From assembly GCA_028752905.1 (NCBI GenBank), contig JAQNBH010000009.1, positions 30,671,442 through 30,735,441 of the forward strand: 64,000 nucleotides of DNA, written 5' to 3'. Shown piece after piece: positions 1-11,010 of this stretch. The stretch comes from Cladorhizidae sp. MBARI D1340-BT2. Its lineage: Eukaryota > Porifera > Demospongiae > Poecilosclerida > Cladorhizidae. Every line of letters begins with the position of its first letter. Positions within the stretch are counted from its first letter, which is position 1. Under the pieces are notes generated by a model. The model made no database searches and had not been told where the DNA came from. It worked only from the letters and a program-made list of their open reading frames with translations. Made by a program: the position numbers and the translations under genes.

Positions 1-2
1 AG

Positions 3-619
3 CTAGACATCGCACTCTACAGTGCCCTGTGGACCATATCCGGCTGCCTAAGAGCCACTCCGGTCAGCCAGCTGCCTATCCTACCTGGTATCGCGCCAGC
101 AGCCATCAAACGCGAAACTGACACACTGGCCCTCTCCCGAAAGGCACAGATGAGTGATCTCCACCTCTTCCATCAGGTAGTCAATGAGCGGCCTCGATGC
201 ACTCGACTGAAGTCCCGACACCTGTTTGCTGTGCACGCTCATGAGCTTCTAGCCACACTGCCAGACGTGACGAAGGCTGCCTGGACCAGCATCAAATGGA
301 GGGACCAGTGGTCGGCAAAAGAACCATCCAGATTACACCGTTTCATTGAAGATCCCTAGAGGTCCCTGGCCTAAACCTTCCCCGGAGGCTGTGGACGACT
401 CACAATCGCCTCAGAACTGGGGTTGGACGTTTCGGGGCCTCTATAAAGACCTCGGGCCTCGCTACCAATGCTGCCTGCGACTGCGGTGACCAGAAACAGA
501 CGGTGGAGCACATCAAATCCTGCTGCCCGATCTACAGACCACCTCATGGCGAACGTGGACTGATGGATCTGGACGATGAGACATTGGTTTGGCTCACCTC
601 AACCAAGCTACAACTTTAA
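3..619 (+). pseudogene. Non-LTR retrotransposon RT, C-terminal end
   Basis: This is the extreme C-terminus of a non-LTR retrotransposon polyprotein that runs in from the left edge. Frame 3 is open from the edge to the stop at 359. The reading then shifts frame and continues to a stop at 617-619. The last part holds a Cys/His cluster (CDCGD, then HIKSC, then a second Cys) followed by LDDETLVWL. That combination is the usual tail of many invertebrate jockey/CR1-like elements, known from the family. No catalytic RT motif lies in the window. A purine-rich stretch of AAG repeats follows at 631-650, as expected near such a 3' end. At least one frameshift near 355-365 means this copy is dead. The exact clade cannot be told from the tail. 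Confidence 0.8.
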
Positions 620-654
620 AGGCACACGCCAGAAGAAGAAGAAGAAAAAGATTC

Positions 655-1560
655 AATAAGATTTGAAGCATGTTTTTAGTTTATTATATGCTGAAAAAAA
701 CATTTGAAGCATGTTTCATGTCAAATATTGGCTGTTTTAACGGTGTTTGGTGCTAATATTATTTTCGCTGAAAAAATATAAAGCATATTTAATGTGCTGA
801 AAATGGATTTCAAGTGTTATTTCAATCTACATTGGCCGAAAAAATGATTTGAAAGGTGTTTCGTGTCTAAAATTGGCTTGAAAAAGGATGTGAAGGATGT
901 ATGAAGCCTAATATATGCTAAAAAAGGATTTGAAGCATGTTTGGAGTTAATAATTGGCTAAAATACATTTTGGAGCACATTTGGAGTAGATCTAACATTG
1001 GCTGAAAAAATAATTAGAATATTTTTTGTCTAATATTTTGGCAAAAAAAGGATTTAATGGATCTTAGGAGTTTGATAAAGTCTTTAAGAAAGATTTAAAT
1101 CATGTTTGGAGTCTAATATTGGCTTAAAAAAGGTGTTTGGAGTATATTGGATAATAAAAGGATTTGGAACATGTTTTGAGTGTAATATTTTCGCAGGAAA
1201 AAAATTTAAAGTGTGTTAGGAGTCTATATAAGGCTGTAAAAAGACCTAAAGCATGTTTGGAATCTATAGGAAGGGGAAAAAATTGAAACATGTTTAGAAG
1301 CTGAAAAAAGGATTTGAAGCCAGTTTGGATTCTGAAAAAACGTTTTGAAGAATATTTGGAGTCTAATATTTTATCTGAAAAAAGGTTTTGAAGCATGTTA
1401 GGAGTCTATTAAAGGCTGTAAAAAATATTTAAAGCATATTTAGAGTTAATAATTGGCTAAAATACTATTTGGAGTGCATGTAAAGTCTAATATTGGCTTA
1501 AAAATTAATTTGAAGTAATTATAGTCAAATGTTTTCTCAAAAAAATATTTAAAGGATCTT
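655..1560. repeat. Degenerate AT-rich minisatellite, ~40-bp unit
   Basis: The stretch is built from loosely conserved units resembling GATTTGAAGCATGTTTGGAG followed by TCTAATATTGGCTGAAAAAA. Units vary between about 38 and 45 bp and have many substitutions. The only open frame across it, on the minus strand at 1124-1396, is a by-product of the repeat. Confidence 0.8.
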
Positions 1561-1574
1561 ATATATATAATTAT

Positions 1575-2824
1575 TTATTATTATATTTAATTCTGAGATT
1601 ATAATTTTTTTAAAGAGCTACAACTATACCTGGCAATAATTAATACTTATTCGTAGTCCCAATGAATTTATGCACATGTTGGTGGGGATGTCTCTCCTCA
1701 TGTAGTTCCTTTGGTTTTGATAAACTAGTCCATAGTTACTGCCATATTATAGTAATTGATGATGCTCTCAGTAAAGTTAACTGACAGGTACATGTCGTTT
1801 CAAACAACCAGCATTTCTGATGCTGAGGGTACTACCATACAGATGTCTAGCATATTATAGAAAGACTGCAAATAGAATCATTAAATTACAATGCTAGGCC
1901 GATTTTCAGTGATTATATGGTGCACACAAATTCTTTAATTTTTTTGTCCTAATGAAGTATACCAGTGAGAGTGTAATGCAGCTTTCTATCAGTGCAATTC
2001 AAGATTGGAAGGTTCGTGATAGCATGTGATAGGTTCTTTAATTATAATTATTAGCATTGCACAAAGAGATATTGCATCATGACCATGGACTAAGCACTAT
2101 TATATCACATAAAGGATGCAGGAATAGAGTAGAGTTCTTAATAGATGATTATAGGTTACACATTGCTCATCTACATTGTTCCAGTAACAATTTGTGAAGT
2201 TTGCTATAAGGATGGTTCTTCGGATGACATCATCACTCAAAAGCAAATAGTAGATCTTAATCTTCTACTAATGCAAGTGTGAGTGTCACTCAGGCCACTA
2301 AGAAACCAAATAATTCACAACTGTAAAACGGAGGAAGTCGCATAAAAAGACAAAATGTGGCCTCAGTGTTGAAGATGATTTAAATGCTTGGTTGGATGAA
2401 ATGACTCTGGCAGGGTCGAAGTGCAGTTATATGAAATGCAACAAGGTGGCTAATCTTATTTTATTGATATGTACATTTTGTAATAGCTGCAGTGGTGTAA
2501 CAAACAAACCTACAGAGAAGGAGGAAAATCACGTAATATAATTATAATTTTTGTATCCAATCCTGTCATAAGTTGATTGATAGCTAACCTCATTTGTGAC
2601 ATCTAGAAATTGTCTTAGCTATTTCTTTCTCATATAGAGACATGTGGTTATCAAAAATGTGTAAGCTGATTGGTTAGTGATACAATATAATGCAATTAAG
2701 GAAATATTGCATGTGGTTTGACCTTGGACGTCTGCTTTATATACAACTATTCCCACAATTCCTACCTATTAACTCGTCTAGTTGCCTATTATACTCATAA
2801 TTATTAGGCATTTTGTTACCGGAT
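1575..2824 (+). repeat. Dispersed repeat R1, copy a
   Basis: The sequence matches 17922-19256 in the same direction, and matches 34045-34560 and 45540-46331 in reverse. Shared blocks include the GAGCTACAACTATACCTGGC region near 1614 and the CTACCATACAGATGTCTAG region near 1832. Copies a and b both stop matching at the same point (2824 and 19256). A non-LTR RT lies just beyond 2824 on the minus strand in this copy, so R1 may include that element's 3' untranslated end. That link is inference. No coding sequence was recognised inside. Confidence 0.85.
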
Positions 2825-2911
2825 TCACTCGAGGCGACATGATAAATATCTGAAGTATTGGGACACAAATGCAGCTGGGTTCAGGATCATAACAGTTTGT
2901 GAAACAACACA

Positions 2912-4275
2912 TCAGATAATGAAACCTGTGAACTGTGGCTCTAGTAAATATCTGTCTCTCCCTCTGGTTTGGTTCCCTCTCTCTTGAAGTTTCGAAAGCG
3001 GGGCCATCTGTGCCAAACTTAGATGATATATTATGAGTCTCCCTTCCCGGTGACGTCTGTATTGGTCCCAGGCATCCCCTGCAAAAATGTATCCTCTCTT
3101 CTTCATATCTTCCGTTAGTGTAGGCGTTCTAATGAGTTTATGAACAAGGATTGAGGAAGCATTCTGGTGGACGGTAAGGGCCCTCTTAAGGAATGCAGCC
3201 TTTATTTTGTCGAGCTCTAGAAGATGGTGAAAGGTTAAGAAAGGGGATATCACATTCATGCAGTAGGTCACAGCAGGAACTAGCATCATATAAAATATCT
3301 TGAGGGCACAAACTATGCTCACGAGGTGAAGCTTCTGAAGACTTCCTATCACAGCAAGGGTCTTATTTTTCTTCTTCTCTACATGCCTGGTAAAAGTAAG
3401 AGTTGGTTGGAGAGTCACACCATGATATTCATATGAATTGGTCACTTCAATCATTGATCCTCTGTAAAAGAAGGTGCATATTATACGTCGTCCTTTCTTG
3501 AACTTTATCACCTTTGTCTTTGATATATTCAGGTCCAGGTGGTATTGGTTGCAACACCCATCCAGAGAGTGGAGTGCTGCTTCTACTGACACCTTATCAC
3601 TGGAGTATATCACTAGATCGCCTGCATAAAATGAGAACTCAACCCTAGTATCCCGAAGGAGGGTGGCGAGGTCTGCAATATAGTGATGAATAGAGTCGGG
3701 GATAGGGAGTCTCCCTGTAAAATACCTCGTAACTGGAGGATGGGCTCAGTAGTTGTAAATTCATCAGTGATACTGATTATATTTCTAGCAAGAATATTTT
3801 TGATGACCCTAAGGGTGCGTCCTTTTATCCCGCACTGTGACTTAAGCTTCTCCAGGAGAAGGGGATGGTTGACTGGATCAAAAGCTTTCCGGAAGTCAAC
3901 AAAGAGGGCATACATGTGCCCTTTCTTTTCCTTGAGGTTCTCTTTAATTGTGGAAATGAGTTTTAAAATGGGATCCTGAATCCTTTTACCTTGTTGGAAG
4001 CCATACTGCTCAGCTGGGAGGAGAGGGATGATCTGGTGAAAACGGTGGTTGATGAGAGAGGTTAATGTTTTATAGAGTATGTTCAGAAGGGCGATCCCTC
4101 GGTAAATATCTGGAGAGGATCGGTCACCCTTTCCTTTGTACAGTGTTTTCAGAAAAATTTCCCTCCAGCAGTTGTGAATGGTCATCTGCTCCATGCAGAG
4201 TTTGAATATCCATGTTAAGATAGGGAGCAGAAGTGGCAGTGAGAGTTGTTGATGTTCATAGTAGATCCTGTTGAT
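2912..4275 (-). pseudogene. Non-LTR retrotransposon reverse transcriptase
   Basis: Two consecutive minus-strand open stretches (3613-4278 and 2912-3613) encode the palm and thumb of a LINE-type reverse transcriptase. In order they show YRGIALLNILYKTLTSLI (the region before the palm), YGFQQGKR, motif A as VDFRKAFD, and GILQGDSLSPTLF. After a frameshift near 3660-3690 comes motif C as FYAGD, where the family normally has F/YADD. The DLNISKTKV segment and the thumb follow. The endonuclease and ORF1 are absent. The 5' end stops abruptly at about 4275, inside the subterminal repeats of a piggyBac copy. That fits a 5'-truncated insertion into that element. The frameshift and the YAGD change mark it as inactive. 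It is CR1/jockey-like; the clade is uncertain. Confidence 0.9.
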
Positions 4276-4870
4276 CATTATAGCTAGCCAATTAGATGGA
4301 GCTTGTGGTGTATAGGCAGTTATAGCTGATCTTTATAGCTAGCAAATTAGCTAGCGCTTGAAGTTGGCAGTTTTAGATGATCATTATTGCTAGCAAATTA
4401 GCAATGTATAGGCAGTTTTAGTTGATCTTCAAATTTGCTAGCGCTTGAAGTTGGCAGATTTAGATGATCATTATAGCTAGCAAATTAGCTAGCGCTTGAA
4501 GAAGGCAGTTGTAGCTGATATATAGCCAGCAATAGCTAGCACTATGGTAGCCAAGCAAACCAAGGTATTCTATAGGCAGTGCTAGTATATATTTCAGCTC
4601 AGCTATATAGCTATGATCTACCAACTATGCATTTATATTACATAACCACTATAAATATTTCTCATAGTATACATAGGACTGGTAAAAGTTGTGCTACTGG
4701 AAGAAAAAGAAAAAAAAGGGAAAAAAATGATGACAATAAATTAAAAAAGAGTTATGATAAGGATGGTAAGTGATGCACAGGACTAACTTTTGTGTAGTAT
4801 AGTTCAAAGCAAGGTGTAATACATAAAGCTACTTCACAAATCTTACATCTAAATGAAATTCTGACTTTTG
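4276..4870 (-). mobile_element. piggyBac 3' end fragment
   Basis: Read on the minus strand, 4600-4870 matches 32800-33060, the 3' end of the piggyBac copy at 31-33 kb. The match covers the end of the C-terminal Cys-rich domain (reverse of 4795-4870) and its 3' untranslated region. The segment then runs into the same tandem repeats that follow that copy. The transposase body is missing: homology stops at about 4868. The other side is cut by the retrotransposon at 2912-4275. Confidence 0.75.
4280..4560. repeat. piggyBac subterminal tandem repeats, ~60 bp
   Basis: Several imperfect copies of a unit contain AGCTAGCAAATTAGCTAGCG, then CTTGAAGTTGGCAG, then TTTTAGATGATCATTATAGC. The inverted counterpart at 33105-33440 follows the piggyBac transposase at 31-33 kb, so the array belongs to that element's end. 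Confidence 0.8.
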
Positions 4871-5358
4871 ATAATTCCAGGTTAGTACAAGTGAATTAAA
4901 CACCATGAGCAGCTGTACCAATAAGCAGATGCTTCGTGAGTGGCTGTACTAATAAGGGATTCACTAGACCTGAGGTACGGGTGTGTGGTTTACACGAAAA
5001 GGTGTGGTTCCAGTCATGTGTTAATTCCGCCAGGTCCAGGGGTGTGGTTTTCACGGGGGTTAAACTTTTAAGTTCAGGTCAGGCGGTAGGGTTGTTATCG
5101 GTCGTGCTAGAAATTGCTGCTTGGAATGGATACTGCTTGTTAAAAAGCTCTGATAGACTCTAGCTATGCTGCTCTATCATGTGCAGTGATAGTATAAACA
5201 TTGCTGCTTGGACACAATAGCTTGCTAATGCTGAAGACTGTACCACCTCCAAATAACCTCAGGCCCTCACTGACAATCCAGCAACTCCAGCTTGATATCA
5301 TGGAAACACAGGACTAGATGATGGCAGAGGGTTTTGATCCATCTCATGGGACTGGCAC
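4871..5358. other. No recognisable gene
   Basis: A short segment at 4889-4928 (GTGAATTAAACACCATGAGC and following bases) is shared with 45525-45553. The rest is GTGTGG-rich noncoding sequence. An open stretch at 4936-5163 has no recognisable content. Confidence 0.5.
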
Positions 5359-5907
5359 TTGCACCCCTACTCAACAATTTTTTGTCAAAACGTAACTCAA
5401 TCCTGGTTTGCTTCCCTGGATGCTCACAAGACTGTCTGTGCAGTCTTTCTAGCGAGCTACTTTAGTGCAATTTGTTGTTCAAAATATGGATTGTTCAAAT
5501 CATGGGTCACTTCCACTCCCAAGGACATCTTGCAGAAGACACCAGAGGCGAGACTGAAAGAACATCTAGAAACAGCAAGCTGGGATCATGGGGGACATAA
5601 CTTGAGCTTGTTGCTGCCTCAACACTTTCAAGTGGACACCTATATGGCTACGGATTCTTTAGTCAAAGCCGAGTGCAGATGGACCAGATTCACACCTCTA
5701 AAAGGCTCCATACAGATTCCCACAGACATTGCACAAAGTGGTTTTCAAAAATCAATGGAGTGTAAGAGCTGGATAGAGATCGCATATGAAAATAATTGTC
5801 ACTACAGTAGTGTTCTGCCTCTTTTCAATGAAAGAAAGTTGCTCGCCCCTCCACATCTCGTACAGAATACTTCTCAGACAGTAGATCTAACTCTTTTCAA
5901 AGAGTAA
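5359..5907 (+). CDS. Hypothetical ORF, 182 codons
   Basis: The longest unexplained open frame in the first 10 kb runs from an ATG at 5359 to a TAA at 5905-5907. I do not recognise the protein as a whole. Its first part contains SWFASLDAHKTVCAVFL, which resembles the stretch just before motif A in some LINE reverse transcriptases, but the expected K-A-F-D does not follow. The remainder is of mixed composition with four Trp and no obvious repeat, signal peptide or membrane segment. No promoter, splice site or neighbouring exon could be tied to it. It may be a chance open frame over old transposon sequence or one exon of an unknown gene. Confidence 0.3.
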   Translation: MHPYSTIFCQNVTQSWFASLDAHKTVCAVFLASYFSAICCSKYGLFKSWVTSTPKDILQKTPEARLKEHLETASWDHGGHNLSLLLPQHFQVDTYMATDSLVKAECRWTRFTPLKGSIQIPTDIAQSGFQKSMECKSWIEIAYENNCHYSSVLPLFNERKLLAPPHLVQNTSQTVDLTLFKE

Positions 5908-6076
5908 CGATTTGATATTTTTATTTTTAGTAATTGAGAAAAAGATGAATGTACAGTGTTGGTGGGGTAAGATGCAGCTAAGAGGAAGGTTTATTGTCCT
6001 GTACTAGCTGGGGACAAGATTAACTGTTGCCGGCCAGGCAAAATTATTGTGAGGGTGAGGTGTCATAGATAACAAG

Positions 6077-6280
6077 ATGAGTCTCTTGGAAGCCACTGCA
6101 ATATCCTATATGCTTTTATATCAGTTTGCTTTTTTAGCTGGCTTCTTCACCTCAGAGACCTCTGCCCAAAATTGTCTGGAGGGCTATAACGTAACTGTAC
6201 AGGAATATACACCAAGGAAAAAGGTCAATTGTGCTAGCACTATTCTACTATTTTATAATTGTGAAAGAGAGTGCTGCTAA
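6077..6280 (+). CDS. Possible small secreted Cys-rich peptide, 67 codons
   Basis: An ATG at 6077 opens a 67-codon frame that ends at TAA in 6278-6280. The N-terminus reads like a signal peptide: a hydrophobic stretch at residues 8-24 (ISYMLLYQFAFLAGFF) followed by small and polar residues (TSETSAQN) suited to cleavage. The presumed mature part, about 37 residues, has five Cys: C33, C52, C61, C66 and C67. It also has an NVT glycosylation site. The family is unknown to me. It could be a complete small secreted peptide or the first exon of a larger secreted protein. It could also be chance. It does not overlap any repeat identified here, which slightly favours reality. Confidence 0.35.
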   Translation: MSLLEATAISYMLLYQFAFLAGFFTSETSAQNCLEGYNVTVQEYTPRKKVNCASTILLFYNCERECC

Positions 6281-6369
6281 TTATAATTAATTAAAAATAG
6301 GCATGCAAATATTGGTATAAGTTGTTTTATCCCTGAAGGTATTTTGAAAAGTTGGTGGCTATAATTATA

Positions 6370-6780
6370 TGAGATGGTTACTTTGTGGAGGAAAATAATC
6401 CCACCACCACCTGGTTAACATATCAATCAACTGAAAGATTGTATTAGGCTGGTGGTCCCATAATCAATACTCCCATCTTTTTAACTAGTACAGATTATAT
6501 GAAGATGGATTACATGGTTAAGTTTAGCAAAGATATTGCAATGGTAATTTTTTACAGACAAATTGTGCACTATCACCTTCACCAACCTTATCAGCATCTC
6601 ATTCAGATCATGTGAGCATTTTATGTATGCAGCAATGTACCATGAAAGCAATGGCCAACATGAATAATAGAGTCTATGGCAATCCATAGATTCTCTGATA
6701 ATATGCTCTCCAGTTCACATGAACTGGCCGGCAAGGGTAGATAATACATGTATGTGGCCACCAACCTCAAGATTGCTAAC
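6370..6780 (+). repeat. Dispersed repeat R2, copy a
   Basis: The part at 6390-6640 matches the reverse of 30190-30560, and the part at 6660-6775 matches the reverse of 23165-23285. Shared landmarks are TTAGCAAAGATATTGCAATG near 6524 and the AGTTCACATGAACTGGCCGG region near 6713. It is a dispersed noncoding repeat without recognised coding potential. Confidence 0.8.
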
Positions 6781-6829
6781 AGGACAAAACAAAATATAGG
6801 ATAAAGTCCAACACATTCACCAGTGCTAC

Positions 6830-7990
6830 TGCGATATGGCTGAAGACAATAATTATCAAGAAACTTCTCTGGATCTAGGACTTTCTGCGTGGAACTGGTA
6901 ATTTTTTAAATAATTATTGACAAACCCTTTTTCTGTTATATTATAAGATTCAACTCAAACAATCTTATAATAGATCTACTGCATAGAAGAACCAAGGCAT
7001 GTTCATAAACTAACCACCATTGCTGAACAACTTAATTATTTTGTGTACACTAATATTTTTACTCATATTTTTTGTTTATTACACGTATAAATGATAAATG
7101 CTCAATATGTATCATGTCACGTAAAAAGTAATACCATAAACCATCCAGCTCAGAGCTTTTATCCAGATCTTGCACAGCACATGACAGAAGTTAAAAAAAT
7201 ACAGATGACCCCATCTAAGTATGTAAAATACCTTATGTGATGAATGTAGGGCATGACACAGCAATAGAAAGACGTTTGGTCAAATATAAATACAAGTGAT
7301 GCAAGGTACAACAAACTCATTGTGTTACAAGGTAACAGAACAGAATGAGAGTAGAAGATTACAAACATGTAGGTGAAGATGCATTGAGTAATTAGAAGTC
7401 CTCTAGGTATTTTCTAAAACTGTTTACTGCCAGTTTATCAAGCACATACTTAACAATAAGGAACTCCATGACACACTCATGCTTGGCATTTTTTATAATT
7501 AACACAGCACAGCAGCCATTAGCAGAACAATGGGAGACATTACCAAGATTCAAATTGAAATAATCATGCCAAGCAATAACACTACAAGGCCAAAAACTGT
7601 TGGAATTGATGAAAGCCATTCCGTGACTAATCTGAGCCCATATATAGTACCCTTTCTCTGAGATGCAGAAGCTTGCACAAAAGACAACTATTCAAAATAT
7701 AGAACCCACCAAATGTACAAGTATTCTTTTCCACCATCTCCTGGTCTGTCATCATAAATTGGTTGTGGTTCTATTTGGATATCATGGAGGTGGTGGTGAA
7801 CAATAAGATGGTAGAGGAGCTAAAGCGCATCAATTCTCTTTCAACTCATCGCAGCCAGTAATGATCACTCGAGTTCCAGACCCATGAGCATGCTCTCATT
7901 TAGGACATGGGTATGGAGACATGAAGTAGGCTGAGATCAATACTAACTACCATCATATACCTGGTTCCAATGCTGCTAGTGGTTTAATCA
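6830..7990. repeat. Dispersed repeat R3, copy a
   Basis: This is a direct repeat of 40378-41552, colinear apart from small indels. Both copies carry a minus-strand stretch (7392-7619 here) whose translation keeps AWHDYFNLNLGNVSH followed by ANGCCAVLIIK. I do not recognise it. The plus strand near 7750-7930 is a decayed version of the sequence that reads as an open frame at 41307-41504 in the other copy. Confidence 0.85.
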
Positions 7991-8890
7991 CAAGCAGTTG
8001 AGAGTAAATGACCTATAACTCCGGATTGAACATCTGCCAGCTGCATTTCACTTGATAGAAGGATTTTAACATCATAGTGCTGCTCTGTACGTCTTGAGAT
8101 TCATTAAAAACATTGTATCCTCCTTCCTTCACTATAATTCATTCTCAATTTGACGTTTGCAAGGCTTGAATACATGACAGGCAATGGTGTGAAAATAACA
8201 AGTCTGTGGTAAATTACTTCTGCCTCTAGGTGCTTAACTTTAAGCCGACTTTTTCATTGGCATTCTTCTGGTTAGGTTGGCTCTGCTTCTCAAGGAATTT
8301 GAGAAGGGAGAAGACTTGTCATCCCCAGAAAGCAGCACCATTGCTGAAAATAGTTGATAGTGCCAGGAGACTGCACTGTCAAAGAAGGACATCGAGGAAC
8401 TGGAAAGCTGACTGAAGAATTTCTGTAGCTTGTTCTCAGAGAATATACTGAATTACATTTAGGTATTTCTATCTCCATTAAAGTTCAGGACTTCCTGGAT
8501 GGAATTGGTATGTCACACAATAATAGGTTCAGTCTATCACCCAAAGATTGGGTTGGAAGAATGGTCTACAGCACCATTAGAACAATGTGTAATGCACTTT
8601 GATATGTCTCTGGTTCAATTTCTCATTCATTCATGATTAGGAAGATTAGGTCACATGGCAGTGGACATCCTGGTGGTATTTAATCAATGGACAAGTCTCC
8701 ACTTTACCTATCCAACTGGGTGTTGTATGTAATCCAGGGTGCACAAGACGTTCAATGTTCTGAGAGTTGCTCATCAGGAAGGTCAGTACAGTTTAAGGGA
8801 TCAATGTAAGAACTATAACATGACTTGTGTGATGGCTGCTTCTTCTGAATGGTTAATCCAATAGGCCGTAAAAAGGTTATTCCATGAAAA
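7991..8890. other. Decayed sequence, unassigned
   Basis: No clear gene. The plus strand at 8220-8500 reads KEFEKGEDLSSPES and KKDIEELES between stops, suggesting a very decayed coding segment. On the minus strand it sits where the RNase H and integrase of the adjoining Gypsy pol should be, but I could not find those motifs. Confidence 0.4.
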
Positions 8891-8894
8891 ATTG

Positions 8895-10010
8895 ACAAGC
8901 TATCAAGTAATCAAATCCATTAGGAGAGAAGCATTGTAAGCAAGCACCAGCTCTTTTGTACTCTCATAGAAGAGTGTCCCAACTTGTTGGCCAGTATACT
9001 TTCTTTGCAGCTTGGGAAGATTTTAGTCTAGTAATCTACCAGGATTGCTTGATCTGCTTATTCAATAAAGTGAACCAGTAGAAAAGTTCAGTAGCCATTT
9101 TACTTAAACATTTACTTTGCCATAGCTCTGTAACAATTAGCACATTGTACTACCTTGATGTTCTCCTCAGTAAGCTGCAATCTATCTATACTGGTCAATT
9201 AATAGCCCTCAGTATTCTACACTAAGAAGAGTTAGCCAGTTGAAGACTTCCTTGAATTCATTCAAGTTTCTCAAAGGAGTTTATTGTAAGTGAAGCCGGT
9301 GAACAAAATATAGTTAGAAACTCCTAGAAATGCCCCAAAAATGTATTGTTCCATTATCTCCGCTGTGAGAATACCCCAAAAGGCAATCTGTCGAACTGAA
9401 AAATACCTTTGTGGGTATTTTTGTAATATATATTTTGTAATTCCAGCTGTAGATATCCTTGTGACATATCCAATTTTGAGAAGGACTTCTCTACTTACAA
9501 AACTGAAACCAACACATCTACCCTGGGCAAGGGATAGGGATCAATCCAATGTGCTTGTTGATAATGAGTTTGAATTCTCCACAAATTTTCAACCTTCAAT
9601 ATGGCTTCTTGACTGGCACTATGGGGTACATCCAATTTTCTCAACTTATGTCACTCGTATATTGAGCATTTCTTCAACTTGGTCCTTGAGAGAATAAGAA
9701 ACTGGTGGCAAATTGTAGAGTTTTGGTCAGAGCTTGGTCAAAATGTAGTTTCACCTCTGATTTTCCAAAATACGTTCATGAATACAGGTGCAAGACAATT
9801 CATCACTTTCTGTAGCTCACACTCAGCCTCACTACATACACAGAAAGAGGTTTATCAGATCATCAAAGTTAACTTTTAACTTTACTAAACTGTCTCCGCC
9901 CATAAGGGTTGGCCATCCAGGTCTTACTACATGCATTAACATCACATCACAGTTCACATTACTCTTACATCGGATCCTGGCAAGCTTATCTTATCTCCAA
10001 TATAGGTGAA
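8895..10010 (-). pseudogene. Ty3/Gypsy pol fragment (RT region)
   Basis: Reading the minus strand downward from 10010, degenerate but recognisable Gypsy pol pieces appear in the right order: a spacer with VVRPGWPTLMG; the RT N-terminus (a P-V-K-K-P-like stretch, then a C-G-E-F-K-like motif, then a PYPLPRV-like stretch, near 9650-9520); the SKLDMSQ-like stretch just after; and a region resembling TEENIKVVQ near 9170. Each needs frame changes, and stops are frequent. The catalytic YxDD region is not readable. The gag zinc knuckles of the same orientation lie immediately upstream (10260-10380), so this is one decayed Gypsy copy. The family call rests on motif order rather than on any long open frame. 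Confidence 0.7.
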
Positions 10011-10049
10011 ATAAAAAAGCTGGAACATCTTCTAGGATAGGTGCTTAAG

Positions 10050-10980
10050 CTGAGTTGGATGGTTGAGTGGCAAAAATGTAGATTCCAATCGTATTCTGTC
10101 ACTTAGAACATTATCGACCATTACGAGTACTTGAATCGGTGAGCGAGATTTGCTCTGCAAGTTATAAAAAAATTTATGTATCTTATTTTCCACATCTTGT
10201 TCAACGCAGTGGGACTGAACTTCTTCTTTGGAGTCATTTTAGAGCTCTTTGTCTGTTCAGTAGACTTGTGCAATATAGCATTTCTTCTTGCAATAGTGGC
10301 ACTATGATTCCTTTAATTTATAAATACTTGCTTTATGATCACTGCCATGTCTGTAGCGTGTAACTTTATAGGGAGGAGTATTCCTTCCATGTAGTCCATC
10401 AAGCAGGGGTTCCTCGGTTTGTGGGGTAGCCTGGTTTCTGGCAGTCTCTATGTTTATCTCGGCAGCTTTAGAGGTCTTGGCTGGTTCCAAGGAAGTGTCA
10501 TGTGGGATATTGTTCTACTACAAAAGATTCATTGTGGCTTAATCAACATAAACAATTTCACAGAATGTCTGAAAGTTATGTTCCAGATGTGCACATTTCT
10601 GCCAAATGCCGCAGTGAGGCTACACATTGGATACCAAATTCAACATTTGAACTGGAAAATGTTTGGTGTCGAATCCCAATGAAACCAATTTGTGAACAGT
10701 ACTGTAAAGCAGGATTGCTTGCTTATTTGTGACTGGAATATTCTATCCATTTTCTCTGTTTAGTAGTGGAGTGAAAGTTTTAAACTGCATTAAGCAGAAT
10801 CCACCATCACTGAATAGAGAGGAAGAATCCAACATATACTAATGGTAACTGTTGCCTGACAGGAAGGATGCAGTAAACATTCAGTAGATCCCTTGCAGTC
10901 ACATGATTATCAACAGGAGACTGCTGTCAGCTGATAAAAATTATAATTATGTCAAAAACTCTTGGAAAGCTTCATTATCA
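10050..10980 (-). pseudogene. Ty3/Gypsy gag with two zinc knuckles
   Basis: A minus-strand frame (10302-10490 and its continuation) contains YRHGSDHKASIYKLKES followed, after a stop, by CHYCKKKCYIAQVY. These are two degenerate CCHC knuckles in tandem, the signature of many invertebrate Gypsy Gag proteins. The first Cys pair is lost and the second knuckle has G-to-C and C-to-Y changes. Upstream on the same strand (10500-10700) lies Gag-like sequence with several frame breaks. Downstream, after a short protease-sized gap, comes the RT remnant at 8895-10010. Together they make a gag-pol copy with no LTR identified. Confidence 0.7.
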
Positions 10981-11010
10981 TAATACCCAAATACAAAACT
11001 GAGGAGTTGT

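Noticed and set aside
1124..1396. Minus-strand 90-codon ORF
   Set aside because: It lies wholly in the ~40-bp minisatellite.
3683..3979. Plus-strand 98-codon ORF
   Set aside because: It is antisense to a clear minus-strand RT with conserved motifs.
10139..10732. Plus-strand ORFs at 10139-10363, 10419-10682 and 10502-10732
   Set aside because: The minus strand holds Gypsy Gag with tandem zinc knuckles here, so these are shadows.
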